Source of the DNA: Methylomusa anaerophila
GTDB lineage: Bacteria; Bacillota; Negativicutes; Sporomusales; Sporomusaceae
Assembly (NCBI RefSeq): GCF_003966895.1
Contig: NZ_AP018449.1
Location: forward strand, 3,613,501-3,677,500
DNA length: 64,000 nucleotides
Direction: 5' to 3'
The notes beneath the pieces are model-generated. The model was not told the DNA's origin. It ran no database searches and worked only from the letters and a program-made list of their open reading frames with translations. Positions 1 to 8,774 of this stretch are shown here, in pieces (positions within the stretch are counted from its first letter, which is position 1; each line of letters starts with the position of its first letter). The position numbers were made by a program, and so were the translations under genes.

Positions 1-2
1 AT

Positions 3-3000
3 TTGGATTTTAATGCACCTACCCTAACACAGTGGCTGCGCCTGGAGGCATTTATCAGGCTGCGCAATTCCTTGCCGCAGGCCAAGCTGAACCTGCTTGA
101 ATTTGGCAATTGGGTCTATAAAGCCGCCGCCGATGAGACCGAACTTATTGAAAAGATAGCTGACCTCACTACCTGGAACAAAGAACGCATCAAGAAATTA
201 ATAGCTGCGGATCATTTTAATATCGGTAAATTGGCAGATTACCGTAATGAAAAAAATCTGTTAAAACTACAGGAAGCCTTATCGGTAGCCGACAAAATCG
301 GCATTGACATTGATTTGCTTTTCCAATGGGCAGTGCCTGTCTCCAAGTTCAACACCTGCCGCAAAATCGCTGCCAGCATTAAAAACGCCATTCGGGCCAA
401 ATACAACCAAACCGATTGGGAGCAGGTTGTTAAACCTCTCCATGACCAGTTGCGGAATAATCAGAAAGAAGCGTTAATTGGTTACTTATTGCAGCAAAAA
501 GAATTGATAGCCTGGAACGTTACTGACGCGGACGGATTATTTGAATATTTTCTGATCGATGTTCAAATGGATGCCTGCATGGAAACCTCGCGCATCAAGC
601 AGGCCATCTCATCCGTGCAATTATTTGTGCAACGCTGCTTCCTGGGCTTGGAGGAAGAGCACAACGGCATAAAGCCCAATGCTCTGGATAGATCGCGCTG
701 GGACTGGATGCAGCGTTACCGGGTATGGGAAGCCAACCGCAAAGTATTCCTGTATCCTGAAAACTGGATAGAAAGCAACCTGCGGGATGATAAAAGCCCA
801 TTTTTCAAGGAGCTTGAAAGCGAACTGCTGCAAAAAGACATTAATAAACAAAATGTCACCGATGCTCTTAAGTCTTATCTTTATAAAGTGGATGAAGTGG
901 CCAATATGGAAGTGGTCGGGTTATATATCGTCGGCACAAGGACCGGGACCCAGTGGAGTAAAGATGCTAAGCTGCACATTTTCTCCCGTACCCGCAATGC
1001 CCCCTATATCTTCTATTACCGTTACCTGGCATTAGATGAGATGAACTGGTATCCCTGGGAGAAGATGCAGATTGATATCCCCAGCTATGATGTGGAAGAC
1101 CCGAATACCCATGAAGTGAAAGATAATGGGTGTTACCTCACGCCGGCAGTTTGGAACGGCCGTTTGTTGGTATTCTTTCCGCAGATCATGAAGAAAACTA
1201 AACCTAATTCTGCTTCCAATACCGGCAGTTTCAACTCCCTTGGCAATGATTCCGATGGGATTGGCAAGTCAAAGCCTATTGATTACTATGAGATCAAAAT
1301 GGCTTGGAGCGAGTACAGAAATGGGAAATGGACACAGAAACAACTCAGTAAAGACGCTGTTTTTTCCCAACCAATAGATGATAAGCACGATATTCAGTTT
1401 TTTAAGTTTATCCCCATTGTTTACACCGATAAAGTAGTAATTGATGTGGATGATTATTTGGACAGTGATGGAGGCTACAAAGGCGCCTTTGAGTTTAACG
1501 GAACTGCTTTAAAAGTCAGGGCAGTGATAAATACGGAACCAATTCCAATTAACTATTTTAATCAAGATGATGGAAATTTGTATTCCTGGCAAATCGATTC
1601 TTCCAGTTTTCAAAGACAAAACGAGGATGTTTATTTTTATGAAGACAGCGCCCGAGAACAAGTGCAGGGGTTAAATCCTGTTCAAACCAAATTTAATGAT
1701 CCCAATACGCAAAATTTGTTGGGGAAAATGAATCTTGGCCAATTAGAGGGTTTTTTCAAGGAAAATTTATCTATGCCGGCAAACAACTTTGGTCCATTTG
1801 ACCAGGATGACAATTCCGCCACACCCAATATTTATCACGAGCTTAAACAGCCATATTCCCTTTATAATTGGGAGTTATTTTTTCACACCCCTATACTTTT
1901 AGCGGATGCGCTCAGCAAAGCCCAGCAATTTGAGGAGGCCATGAAGTGGTTCCACTTTGTGTTCAACCCGATTGCCGATGGCAACGAGGATAACCGGTTT
2001 TGGCAATTTAAACCGTTCAAAAGTATCAACAGTCAACGGGTATTGGACAGCATCTTCAATAACCTCAAGCCTAATACGGCGGATAAAACCATTAACGAGT
2101 GGCGAAATAAACCTTTTATGCCGCATGTGGTAGCGCGGAGCAGACCGGTTGCCTACATGAAATGGGTCGTAATGAAATACATCGATAACCTTCTGGCCTG
2201 GGGTGATTACCTTTTCCGCCAGGATACGATTGAAACCATCAACCAGGCGACCCAGCTCTATGTTCTAGCAGGCCACATACTAGGCCCGCAGCCGATGATG
2301 ATACCCAAGCGAGGTACAATCAAACCGCAGACCTATCTTGGCTTGTTGGATAAATGGGATGCTTTCGGCAATGCAATGGTTGAGCTGGAATTGACGGCGC
2401 CCTTCAGTAATCAAACAACTTTACCTTTTGGTACGGTCAATAATGAGCTGGCTTTTGCCAATATCTACGGTTTGGCTTCGTCTTTATATTTCTGCATTCC
2501 CAATAACCCTAAACTGATGGGCTATTGGGACACTCTGGCCGACAGGCTATATAAAATACGTCATTGTCAAAATATTGAAGGAGTTTTCCGGAAACTTCCC
2601 TTGTTTGAACCACCTATTGATCCGGCTTTGCTGGTTAAGGCCGCCGCCCAGGGTTTGAGCATAGCTTCGGTATTAAATGACCTCAATGCACCGATGCCTA
2701 ATTATCGTTTTTACTTTTTGCTGCAGAAGGCTCTGGAATTATGCACGGAATTAAAGTCATTGGGCGGCGCCATGCTTTTGGCCATTGAGAAAAAAGACAA
2801 CGAAACCATCGCGCTTATTCGTGCCAAACACGAGGGAGTAATGCAGAATCTGGTGATGGAAATCAAGAAAAAACAACTGGAAGAGGCGCAAAAAAATATT
2901 GAAAGTCTGCTGCAAAATCGTAAGACACCGGAAGCCAGGATGAAATATTACCTGAAGCTTAGCGGCCTGGATGAAAGTCTGGTGCCTGCTGATACGGCTG

Positions 3001-4700
3001 ATTTCAATGGGTTACCCAATGAGATTGTGACTGTGGACGGGGATGGCGGATTAAAATTGATACCATTTGAAAAAGAGGATATGGAAAAAGCAAGTGAAGC
3101 TGCCGATTGGCAGGAAGCCATCGGCGTAACTGAAACTATTGCCAGCATACTTAATATAATTCCTTCCCTGGGAGGCTATGTGACGCCAATCGGAGTAGGA
3201 GCAACCGCTACCTGGGGCGGATCGAATTTAGGATCGGCTGCTTCGGCAGTTGCCCGGGGCATGCAAACCCATTCGGCCAAACTTACATTTCAATCTGCTC
3301 AAGCCGGTAAAAAAGGAGGCTTTACCCGCGCCTTGCAAGAGCGCATTTTCCAGGCCAACGCTGCCGGTTATGAGCTAAAGCAGATAGACAGGCAAATTAC
3401 CGCCCAGCAAATACGTATCGATATTGCCAACCAGGAAATAACCAATCAGCAAAAGGCTATTGACAACGCCACTGAAGTGGAAGAATTTATCAAGAACAAA
3501 TACTCCAGCGAAGAGTTATACACCTGGATGAGAGGGAGCTTAAAAACCTTATACCATCAGGTTTATAACCTTGCTTATGAGCTCGCTAAAAAAGCCGAGA
3601 AAACCTATTGCTTTGAAAGAGGCCTCAGCAATGCTAATTTTATTCAGCCCGGTTATTTTGATGCCGGCAGAGATGGACTGTTGGCAGGGGAGCAGCTCTA
3701 TGTGGGGCTTAAACAACTGGAAGCAGCTTATCAGAACGAACGGGGGCATGATTACGAGATAACCAAGCAGATCTCCATATATCAAATTAATCCTTTGGCG
3801 GTCATACAGCTCAGGGAAACCGGCAAATGCGAATTTGTCCTGCCGGAAGTATTATTTGATATGGATTACCCGGGTCATTACAAACGCCGCATCAAAGCGG
3901 CAACTGTTTCCATTCCTTGCATTGCAGGTCCTTATACCGGTATAAATGCCACACTCAGTCTTTTGGAAAACAAATTCCGCAACACGGCTATAGGCGGCAA
4001 AAATTATGAAGAAGATAGCGAGGAAACGGATGACCGGTTTAGTTCTTATGCTATACCGATAAAGGCGATAGCGGCCAGTTCCGCTCAAAATGACAGCGGG
4101 ATGTTTGAGCTTAACTTCCGGGACGAGCGGTATTTACCCTTTGAAGGGGCAGGGGTTATCAGCAAGTGGCGTTTGGAATTACCCCAATTTACCCAATTTG
4201 ACTATCACAGCATTTCAGATGTAATTATTCACTTACAATACACGGCCTGTGAAGGTGGCGAACGACTCAAAGCCGCTGCCGCCAAGTCCTTGGCGAAATG
4301 GTTAAAAACCGTTGACGAGGAACTTAATGAATCAGGCTTGCAAGTAGCTTTAAATATGAAACATGACCTGCCCAATGAGTGGCTGCTGCTCAAAAATAAT
4401 GGCTCTGTTGACTTAAAAATTGACAAATCAAGGTTGCCATATATGTCTCAGCCCTTTGATGCCGTTATTGAAAATGTAATGTTTCTGGCCAAGGTTAAGG
4501 ATAACCCGGTAGCTTTTTCAGTGAAAGTTGACGGTGAAGCTACTAATCTTGACCGAATAGATGCATGGAAGCTTTGCCGGGGCAACAACTCAGACATTAT
4601 ATTGAATAAATCGTTTGCACTGTCGGTTGATCCCCAACCGCTGGATGATCTTGAGGAATTGATGATAGTTGTGAAGTGGTCTTTAAAATACAACGGATAG
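3..4700 (+). CDS. Tc toxin TcA-like subunit, 3' part (partial)
   Basis: This frame is open to the left edge, so only the last ~1,565 residues are seen; full TcA proteins are about 2,300-2,500 residues. TcA subunits of ABC (Tc) toxins form the pentameric pore and injection channel that receives a TcB-TcC cocoon. The visible part fits in order: a helical/neuraminidase-like region, a hydrophobic stretch near residues 1045-1080 (VTETIASILNIIPSLGGYV) followed by a long coiled coil (residues ~1120-1180) as in the pore domain, and a C-terminal TcB-binding-type domain from about residue 1285 (starting near DMDYPGHYKRRIKAATVSIP). The next gene is on the opposite strand, so any TcB/TcC partner must lie upstream or elsewhere. 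Family assignment is from recognised sequence character; host target and activity are not inferable. Confidence 0.85.
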   Translation: MDFNAPTLTQWLRLEAFIRLRNSLPQAKLNLLEFGNWVYKAAADETELIEKIADLTTWNKERIKKLIAADHFNIGKLADYRNEKNLLKLQEALSVADKIGIDIDLLFQWAVPVSKFNTCRKIAASIKNAIRAKYNQTDWEQVVKPLHDQLRNNQKEALIGYLLQQKELIAWNVTDADGLFEYFLIDVQMDACMETSRIKQAISSVQLFVQRCFLGLEEEHNGIKPNALDRSRWDWMQRYRVWEANRKVFLYPENWIESNLRDDKSPFFKELESELLQKDINKQNVTDALKSYLYKVDEVANMEVVGLYIVGTRTGTQWSKDAKLHIFSRTRNAPYIFYYRYLALDEMNWYPWEKMQIDIPSYDVEDPNTHEVKDNGCYLTPAVWNGRLLVFFPQIMKKTKPNSASNTGSFNSLGNDSDGIGKSKPIDYYEIKMAWSEYRNGKWTQKQLSKDAVFSQPIDDKHDIQFFKFIPIVYTDKVVIDVDDYLDSDGGYKGAFEFNGTALKVRAVINTEPIPINYFNQDDGNLYSWQIDSSSFQRQNEDVYFYEDSAREQVQGLNPVQTKFNDPNTQNLLGKMNLGQLEGFFKENLSMPANNFGPFDQDDNSATPNIYHELKQPYSLYNWELFFHTPILLADALSKAQQFEEAMKWFHFVFNPIADGNEDNRFWQFKPFKSINSQRVLDSIFNNLKPNTADKTINEWRNKPFMPHVVARSRPVAYMKWVVMKYIDNLLAWGDYLFRQDTIETINQATQLYVLAGHILGPQPMMIPKRGTIKPQTYLGLLDKWDAFGNAMVELELTAPFSNQTTLPFGTVNNELAFANIYGLASSLYFCIPNNPKLMGYWDTLADRLYKIRHCQNIEGVFRKLPLFEPPIDPALLVKAAAQGLSIASVLNDLNAPMPNYRFYFLLQKALELCTELKSLGGAMLLAIEKKDNETIALIRAKHEGVMQNLVMEIKKKQLEEAQKNIESLLQNRKTPEARMKYYLKLSGLDESLVPADTADFNGLPNEIVTVDGDGGLKLIPFEKEDMEKASEAADWQEAIGVTETIASILNIIPSLGGYVTPIGVGATATWGGSNLGSAASAVARGMQTHSAKLTFQSAQAGKKGGFTRALQERIFQANAAGYELKQIDRQITAQQIRIDIANQEITNQQKAIDNATEVEEFIKNKYSSEELYTWMRGSLKTLYHQVYNLAYELAKKAEKTYCFERGLSNANFIQPGYFDAGRDGLLAGEQLYVGLKQLEAAYQNERGHDYEITKQISIYQINPLAVIQLRETGKCEFVLPEVLFDMDYPGHYKRRIKAATVSIPCIAGPYTGINATLSLLENKFRNTAIGGKNYEEDSEETDDRFSSYAIPIKAIAASSAQNDSGMFELNFRDERYLPFEGAGVISKWRLELPQFTQFDYHSISDVIIHLQYTACEGGERLKAAAAKSLAKWLKTVDEELNESGLQVALNMKHDLPNEWLLLKNNGSVDLKIDKSRLPYMSQPFDAVIENVMFLAKVKDNPVAFSVKVDGEATNLDRIDAWKLCRGNNSDIILNKSFALSVDPQPLDDLEELMIVVKWSLKYNG

Positions 4701-4709
4701 ATTAAAAAT

Positions 4710-4751
4710 AGAAATCGCTATTTGTGTCTTGGCAGACGAATAGCGATTTCT
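4710..4751 (+). terminator. Rho-independent terminator after TcA-like gene
   Basis: A perfect 13-bp inverted repeat (AGAAATCGCTATT and its complement) with a 16-nt loop begins 10 bp after the stop codon and is followed by a T-rich stretch. It closes the TcA-like transcript. Confidence 0.8.
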
Positions 4752-4785
4752 ATTACTTTTATTACTTTGAGAATAAGGGGGGATG

Positions 4786-5439
4786 CTAGCGCACTAAGGC
4801 TTGAAATTCCGGCATGTTGCGCATCTGCGCAAAATGAGACTGTTGTTGGGCTACTGCTTTTACGGCCTGGTCAAGCTCGATGGCCTTCTTTAAATATTTT
4901 AGAGACTCTTGCGTATTCCCCCGGTCGGCATAGATTGTGGCAATACCATAATAGCTCCAGGTATTATTCGGGTCGCCCTGGATGGTTTTTTCAAACCAAT
5001 ACAGCGATTTATCATAATTGTTTTGCAGTTTATAGGCCATAGCCATATCATAAAAAGCTGGCACATAACCCGGGTTCATGGCGAGAGTTTTTTGTATCAG
5101 CGCCAGGCCGCCCCGATAATCGCCTTCATAACAAAGAGCAATCCCCTTGGCTGTATAAACTTTAAAATTGGCGGGATTAGCGGCGATAGCCTTATCGAAG
5201 TTAGCTACTGCCTCCCGGTAATTGTATTGCTCATAGAGATTCAAGCCCTGAGCGAAGAATTCTTCTGACTCTGCTGCCTTAACCGGGTCGGTATCGGTAT
5301 TCGGAGCGGGGGGCAATGGCTGAGAGCTTGACTCTGTTTCAGACCCGGTTCTCGGGTTACATCCCTGCAAACTCACGAGAAGTACTGCGAGAAGTACTAT
5401 TGATGCTATAACCGTAATTTTTCCGGAACTGCTTTTCAT
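4786..5439 (-). CDS. TPR-repeat lipoprotein
   Basis: A 217-residue protein with an N-terminal lipoprotein signal: basic start, hydrophobic segment (residues 9-22) and lipobox LQGC with Cys27 as the likely lipidation site. After a Ser/Pro-rich spacer come about four tetratricopeptide-type helical repeats (for example YREAVANFDKAIAANPANFK and YKLQNNYDKSLYWFEKTIQG). TPR lipoproteins are protein-interaction scaffolds on the outer face of the cytoplasmic membrane or in the periplasm; the partner is unknown. GGAGG lies 8 nt before the ATG. It stands alone, convergent with the TcA-like gene. Confidence 0.85.
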   Translation of the reverse strand: MKSSSGKITVIASIVLLAVLLVSLQGCNPRTGSETESSSQPLPPAPNTDTDPVKAAESEEFFAQGLNLYEQYNYREAVANFDKAIAANPANFKVYTAKGIALCYEGDYRGGLALIQKTLAMNPGYVPAFYDMAMAYKLQNNYDKSLYWFEKTIQGDPNNTWSYYGIATIYADRGNTQESLKYLKKAIELDQAVKAVAQQQSHFAQMRNMPEFQALVR

Positions 5440-5501
5440 GTGCTTGCCTCCATCGTTGTGCGTCTACAAATTTCATAATAATTTTACCATGCATAACCCG
5501 A

Positions 5502-5534
5502 TTTTTAAATGCTGCGGTTTTTTAAATGCTGCGG
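5502..5534. repeat. Tandem duplication of a 16-17 bp unit
   Basis: The unit TTTTTAAATGCTGCGG occurs twice head to tail (the second with one extra T) between the TPR lipoprotein and the DUF3846 gene. Confidence 0.8.
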
Positions 5535-5581
5535 TAGTCAATCGGCGGCATGTTTTTGCACAAAATGGCGTTAAAGCTCTT

Positions 5582-5938
5582 TTATTGGTCGTTAGCAAGT
5601 TTCCCCATATTATTATCCATACTTTTGGTCAGAACAGTAGCAATTTGTTTTTCGGTAAGTGAAGAAAATCTAGATCCGGCAACATTGCCAACAAATAAGC
5701 AAGTACCTACGATTGCATCATTACCATATGTAAAATTAGCAGGAAGGTGTTGTGACGTTCCTTCCTTATTGTTAGCGATAATTACTATATCATCTTGAAA
5801 ATCAATATACTTTATCGAGTCACCAACGATTTTATGCACAGATTCCAGATCATTGGGAATGTACTGCAAAACAGGAATTTTAAAGGGTTTTTTCACTATA
5901 ATCAGAATTTCATCAGCAGGGAAACCTTCATTTAACAT
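5582..5938 (-). CDS. DUF3846 family protein
   Basis: A 118-residue protein resembling DUF3846: an N-terminal strand (EILIIVKKPFKIP), a central segment (DDIVIIANNKEG) followed by LPANFTYG and the closing GTCLFVGNVAGSRFSSLTEKQ, which matches the usual 'G-T-hydrophobic-G...F.SLT..Q' ending of the family. DUF3846 proteins are common in Firmicutes, often on mobile or phage DNA, and have no known function. AAAGGGGA precedes the ATG. It is alone between two opposite-function genes, so context gives no role. Confidence 0.7.
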   Translation of the reverse strand: MLNEGFPADEILIIVKKPFKIPVLQYIPNDLESVHKIVGDSIKYIDFQDDIVIIANNKEGTSQHLPANFTYGNDAIVGTCLFVGNVAGSRFSSLTEKQIATVLTKSMDNNMGKLANDQ

Positions 5939-6058
5939 TGTAGTCCCCTTTCCATATAACCCATCCTAATACACTCCATATTTTATATTTCTGTCCAGCT
6001 GAAATAAACATGAAAAACTCATATTCTAACCCTAAAACTTCGAAAATAATAAATGTAA

Positions 6059-6094
6059 AACAGTCTGCGTCCCCAAATAGCGATGCAGACTGTT
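6059..6094 (-). terminator. Terminator of the response regulator gene
   Basis: A 10-bp inverted repeat (AACAGTCTGC / GCAGACTGTT) with a 16-nt loop. Read on the minus strand it is followed by TTTTACATTT, just downstream of the response-regulator stop codon at 6114. Confidence 0.7.
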
Positions 6095-6113
6095 TCTTTA
6101 TGTTCTTATATAC

Positions 6114-7163
6114 TCATGTATTCATTTTTTTGAATTCAACCGGCGTATAGCCTGTATAGTCTTTAAATAGGCGGCAAAAGTAGTCCGGACTGCTATAGCA
6201 AAGTTTGTCGCTTATTTCATAGTTTTTAAATTTACCTGTCCCTAACAAATATTTAGCATGTTCCATTTTTACTTTTGTCACATAATCATTAAAATTAGTT
6301 CCGGTTTTCTGTTTAAACAGCTTACTGATATAACCGCCGCTGATATATATTTCAGTAGCAATATCACCTAATTTTACATCTTCTTCCACATGGGTCATTA
6401 CATAAGCGCATATTTTTTTCACTACACTGTCCGCGTGGTGCAGTTCATATTTTTTTATTATTTCCAGCATAATTCCGATATAATTTAAAAATTTTTCCTT
6501 AATTTCACCAAGCGACTCTATATTAGTGAAAATACCATCAAAGACCAGCTTTTCGAGGGTTGCCAAATACGGGAAAACCTTATAGATTTCTTCGCTTAAA
6601 TTTGCCAGCGTTTTTTCCAATAGTATACCGGTCTTAACCGGGTTTTGCTCGGCTAATTTAGCCAGCTCCCCGCAAGTACTCGCGGCTTCAGCCATAACCT
6701 TATTACTGCCTGCCAGCATTAAATCCGTAAGCTTTCTTTCCTGGCCTTTCGGGTAATAAAATTTAAGGTTATCTTCAATCAGCCTTTTTTCATCCAAATG
6801 TCTTTTAATCCGTTCCAAAGCTTCACTTAAGGCCTTATCATCCACCGGTTTGGTCATATAGTCAAATACACCCAGACGGATGCCCTGCTGGGCATATTCA
6901 AAGTCATTGAATGTACTCAATAATATCAAACAAGGATTTAAATTCCTGGCTTTAATTTCAGTTATCAATTTGAGTCCGTTCATGCAAGGCATTCGAATGT
7001 CAATAATCACCAGATCAAAGCATTGTGAGGATAGTTTTTCCAGGGCTTCTATACCGTCACAAGCTTCATCGGCAATAACAAATTCATAGGATTCCCACTG
7101 CTGATATTGCCTAAGCTTTCTTCTTACCGGCATATCATCATCAACAATTAATACTTTATACAC
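6114..7163 (-). CDS. Response regulator with AraC-type DNA-binding domain (YesN-like)
   Basis: A 349-residue transcription factor. Residues 1-120 are a receiver domain with the acidic pocket (Asp8-Asp10) and phospho-acceptor Asp55 in VIIDIRMPCMNG, plus the conserved Lys in MTKPVDD. A helical linker follows, then a C-terminal AraC/XylS double helix-turn-helix (from about residue 245, ending in a typical YSSPDYFCRLFKDYTGYTPV second recognition unit). Such regulators usually pair with a membrane histidine kinase and control sugar or signal-response genes. No kinase is adjacent on this strand; the divergent neighbour is an acyltransferase/cNMP-binding fusion and a membrane kinase lies at 8775, a possible partner by proximity only. 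Confidence 0.9.
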   Translation of the reverse strand: MYKVLIVDDDMPVRRKLRQYQQWESYEFVIADEACDGIEALEKLSSQCFDLVIIDIRMPCMNGLKLITEIKARNLNPCLILLSTFNDFEYAQQGIRLGVFDYMTKPVDDKALSEALERIKRHLDEKRLIEDNLKFYYPKGQERKLTDLMLAGSNKVMAEAASTCGELAKLAEQNPVKTGILLEKTLANLSEEIYKVFPYLATLEKLVFDGIFTNIESLGEIKEKFLNYIGIMLEIIKKYELHHADSVVKKICAYVMTHVEEDVKLGDIATEIYISGGYISKLFKQKTGTNFNDYVTKVKMEHAKYLLGTGKFKNYEISDKLCYSSPDYFCRLFKDYTGYTPVEFKKMNT

Positions 7164-7319
7164 GTATATTCCTCCGATTCGGAATACAATTACGGATTAT
7201 TAAAAACATAAAATGGTTCCATAATTCTGTATTCAAAGGGGCGGGATTTGATGTAATATGGAATTAATTCGGGAAAAATACAACATTTTCCCGAAAAAAA
7301 GTAAAAGGAGAGATAGCTT

Positions 7320-8498
7320 ATGGAAAATGTTACGCAGGCAGTATCTTTGTCCCCCGCCGGGGCCCCAACAGAAAGGATCATAATCGGTGAGGCAACAACA
7401 GCTAAGGAAAGGAGGGAAATCTACCGCCTTCGGTATCACGTTTATGCTGAGGAAATAGGCTACAAGTTCGTAACTGCCGATCATGTCAACAAACTGTTGC
7501 AGGATGAGTTAGATGAAAAGGCACTGCTTCTCTATGCTAAGGTCGGGTCGAAAATTATTGGCACAGGAAGGGTTAATATTGGCAGACTAGCGGATTTTTC
7601 TCCTGATTTAATACAAACATATCGTATGGATAAATTTAAAAAATTTCACAGCGAAGAAAACGATCCATATTTTGCAGTGGCTTCAAAGGGCATGATACTG
7701 CCGGAATACCGTAATTCGTCAGCAATTTATCGAATCATAGCCAAGCTTTATGAGTTATATTGTGATTACCGAATACAGTTTGCTTTTATTAACTGCAATT
7801 TCCATCTGATCCCATTTTATGAGCGTTCCGGATATGTTCGCATTGACAAAAATACCGTAGACTCCAACGACGGTAGTCCGCTAACCAGTCTTGTTCTGGC
7901 AGTGGATGATGTTCAACATTTACAAAGAGTAGGATCGCCATTATTCCGTATTGCTCGGGGAAGAACGTCATTAAATACTGAAGTGGTCAACCGGTTCAAT
8001 TCAGTATTTTTTAGCGAAATGAAAACCCCTGCCATTAACAGCCAACTCATTACTGTGGACGAGCTGTGGTCGATTATTTGCCGGCACCTTGGCAATGCGC
8101 CAAATCAAACTATAGATATAATGAACGACTTGTCCATTTTAGAGGCCAAGTTTTTTTTGCATTCCTGCAGCACCATTGTTCATTGTCATGCCGGGGATCA
8201 TATTGCCGTGAGCGGCAATACAAGTCAAGAGCTTATTATTTTACTGGCGGGAACAGCACAGTCGTCCTTGCATGGCACCATCTTGCCGGGGCAATACTGC
8301 GGCGAAAATGGCTTGGCTCATCGTTCAAGACATTTCTCAAGCGTTATAGCCTTAGATGAGGCAGATATTTTAGTCTTTTCATTTTTTCTGTTCAGTAATT
8401 TTCAAAAACGTCATCCCAATATTGCACGTAAAATACTAAATAATTTACAACAAAACTATTATCCTAACTCACATAGGATGGTTTCAAGAGGCAGTTGA
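7320..8498 (+). CDS. N-acyltransferase (FeeM/autoinducer-synthase-like GNAT) fused to a cNMP-binding-like domain
   Basis: A 392-residue two-domain protein. Residues ~15-200 resemble the FeeM/LuxI-related acyl-amino-acid or acyl-signal synthases of the GNAT fold: REIYRLRYHVYAEEIGYKF near the start, an acidic DELDEKA segment, GTGRVN strand, and the late IQFAFINCNFHLIPFYERSG motif. Residues ~255-385 look like a CRP-type cyclic-nucleotide-binding beta barrel (FFLHSCSTIVHCHAGDHIAV, then LPGQYCGENGLAHR in the position of the phosphate-binding cassette). No helix-turn-helix follows. A plausible role is synthesis of an acylated metabolite or signal under allosteric control. Strong AAGGAGA before the ATG; divergent from the response regulator. 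The function of the fusion is inference. Confidence 0.7.
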   Translation: MENVTQAVSLSPAGAPTERIIIGEATTAKERREIYRLRYHVYAEEIGYKFVTADHVNKLLQDELDEKALLLYAKVGSKIIGTGRVNIGRLADFSPDLIQTYRMDKFKKFHSEENDPYFAVASKGMILPEYRNSSAIYRIIAKLYELYCDYRIQFAFINCNFHLIPFYERSGYVRIDKNTVDSNDGSPLTSLVLAVDDVQHLQRVGSPLFRIARGRTSLNTEVVNRFNSVFFSEMKTPAINSQLITVDELWSIICRHLGNAPNQTIDIMNDLSILEAKFFLHSCSTIVHCHAGDHIAVSGNTSQELIILLAGTAQSSLHGTILPGQYCGENGLAHRSRHFSSVIALDEADILVFSFFLFSNFQKRHPNIARKILNNLQQNYYPNSHRMVSRGS

Positions 8499-8589
8499 TT
8501 AATTCTCTATTTTCCCATAATATTTTGCAGCCGCTAGCGGGACTAACAATATAATCAGTAAAACAAAATCCAATATATTAATACTACTG

Positions 8590-8641
8590 CACACAACAGA
8601 TGGATTAGCCTAATTCTCTTAGGCTAGCCATTTGTTGTGTG
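8590..8641 (+). terminator. Long hairpin terminator-like element
   Basis: A ~20-bp imperfect inverted repeat (CACACAACAGATGG...GGCTAG CCATTTGTTGTGTG) about 90 bp after the acyltransferase fusion stop. The trailing T-run is weak, so strength as a terminator is uncertain. Confidence 0.55.
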
Positions 8642-8774
8642 TTTAAACTATAATTTTTACATATATTTTTCTCCATAAATACTAAAGTTTGCTATAATAT
8701 AATACATATTTAGGATGTGCTTTTAGGGGTAATAATATAATTTAGACATTTTAACGAAGGAGAATAAAGTTAAA

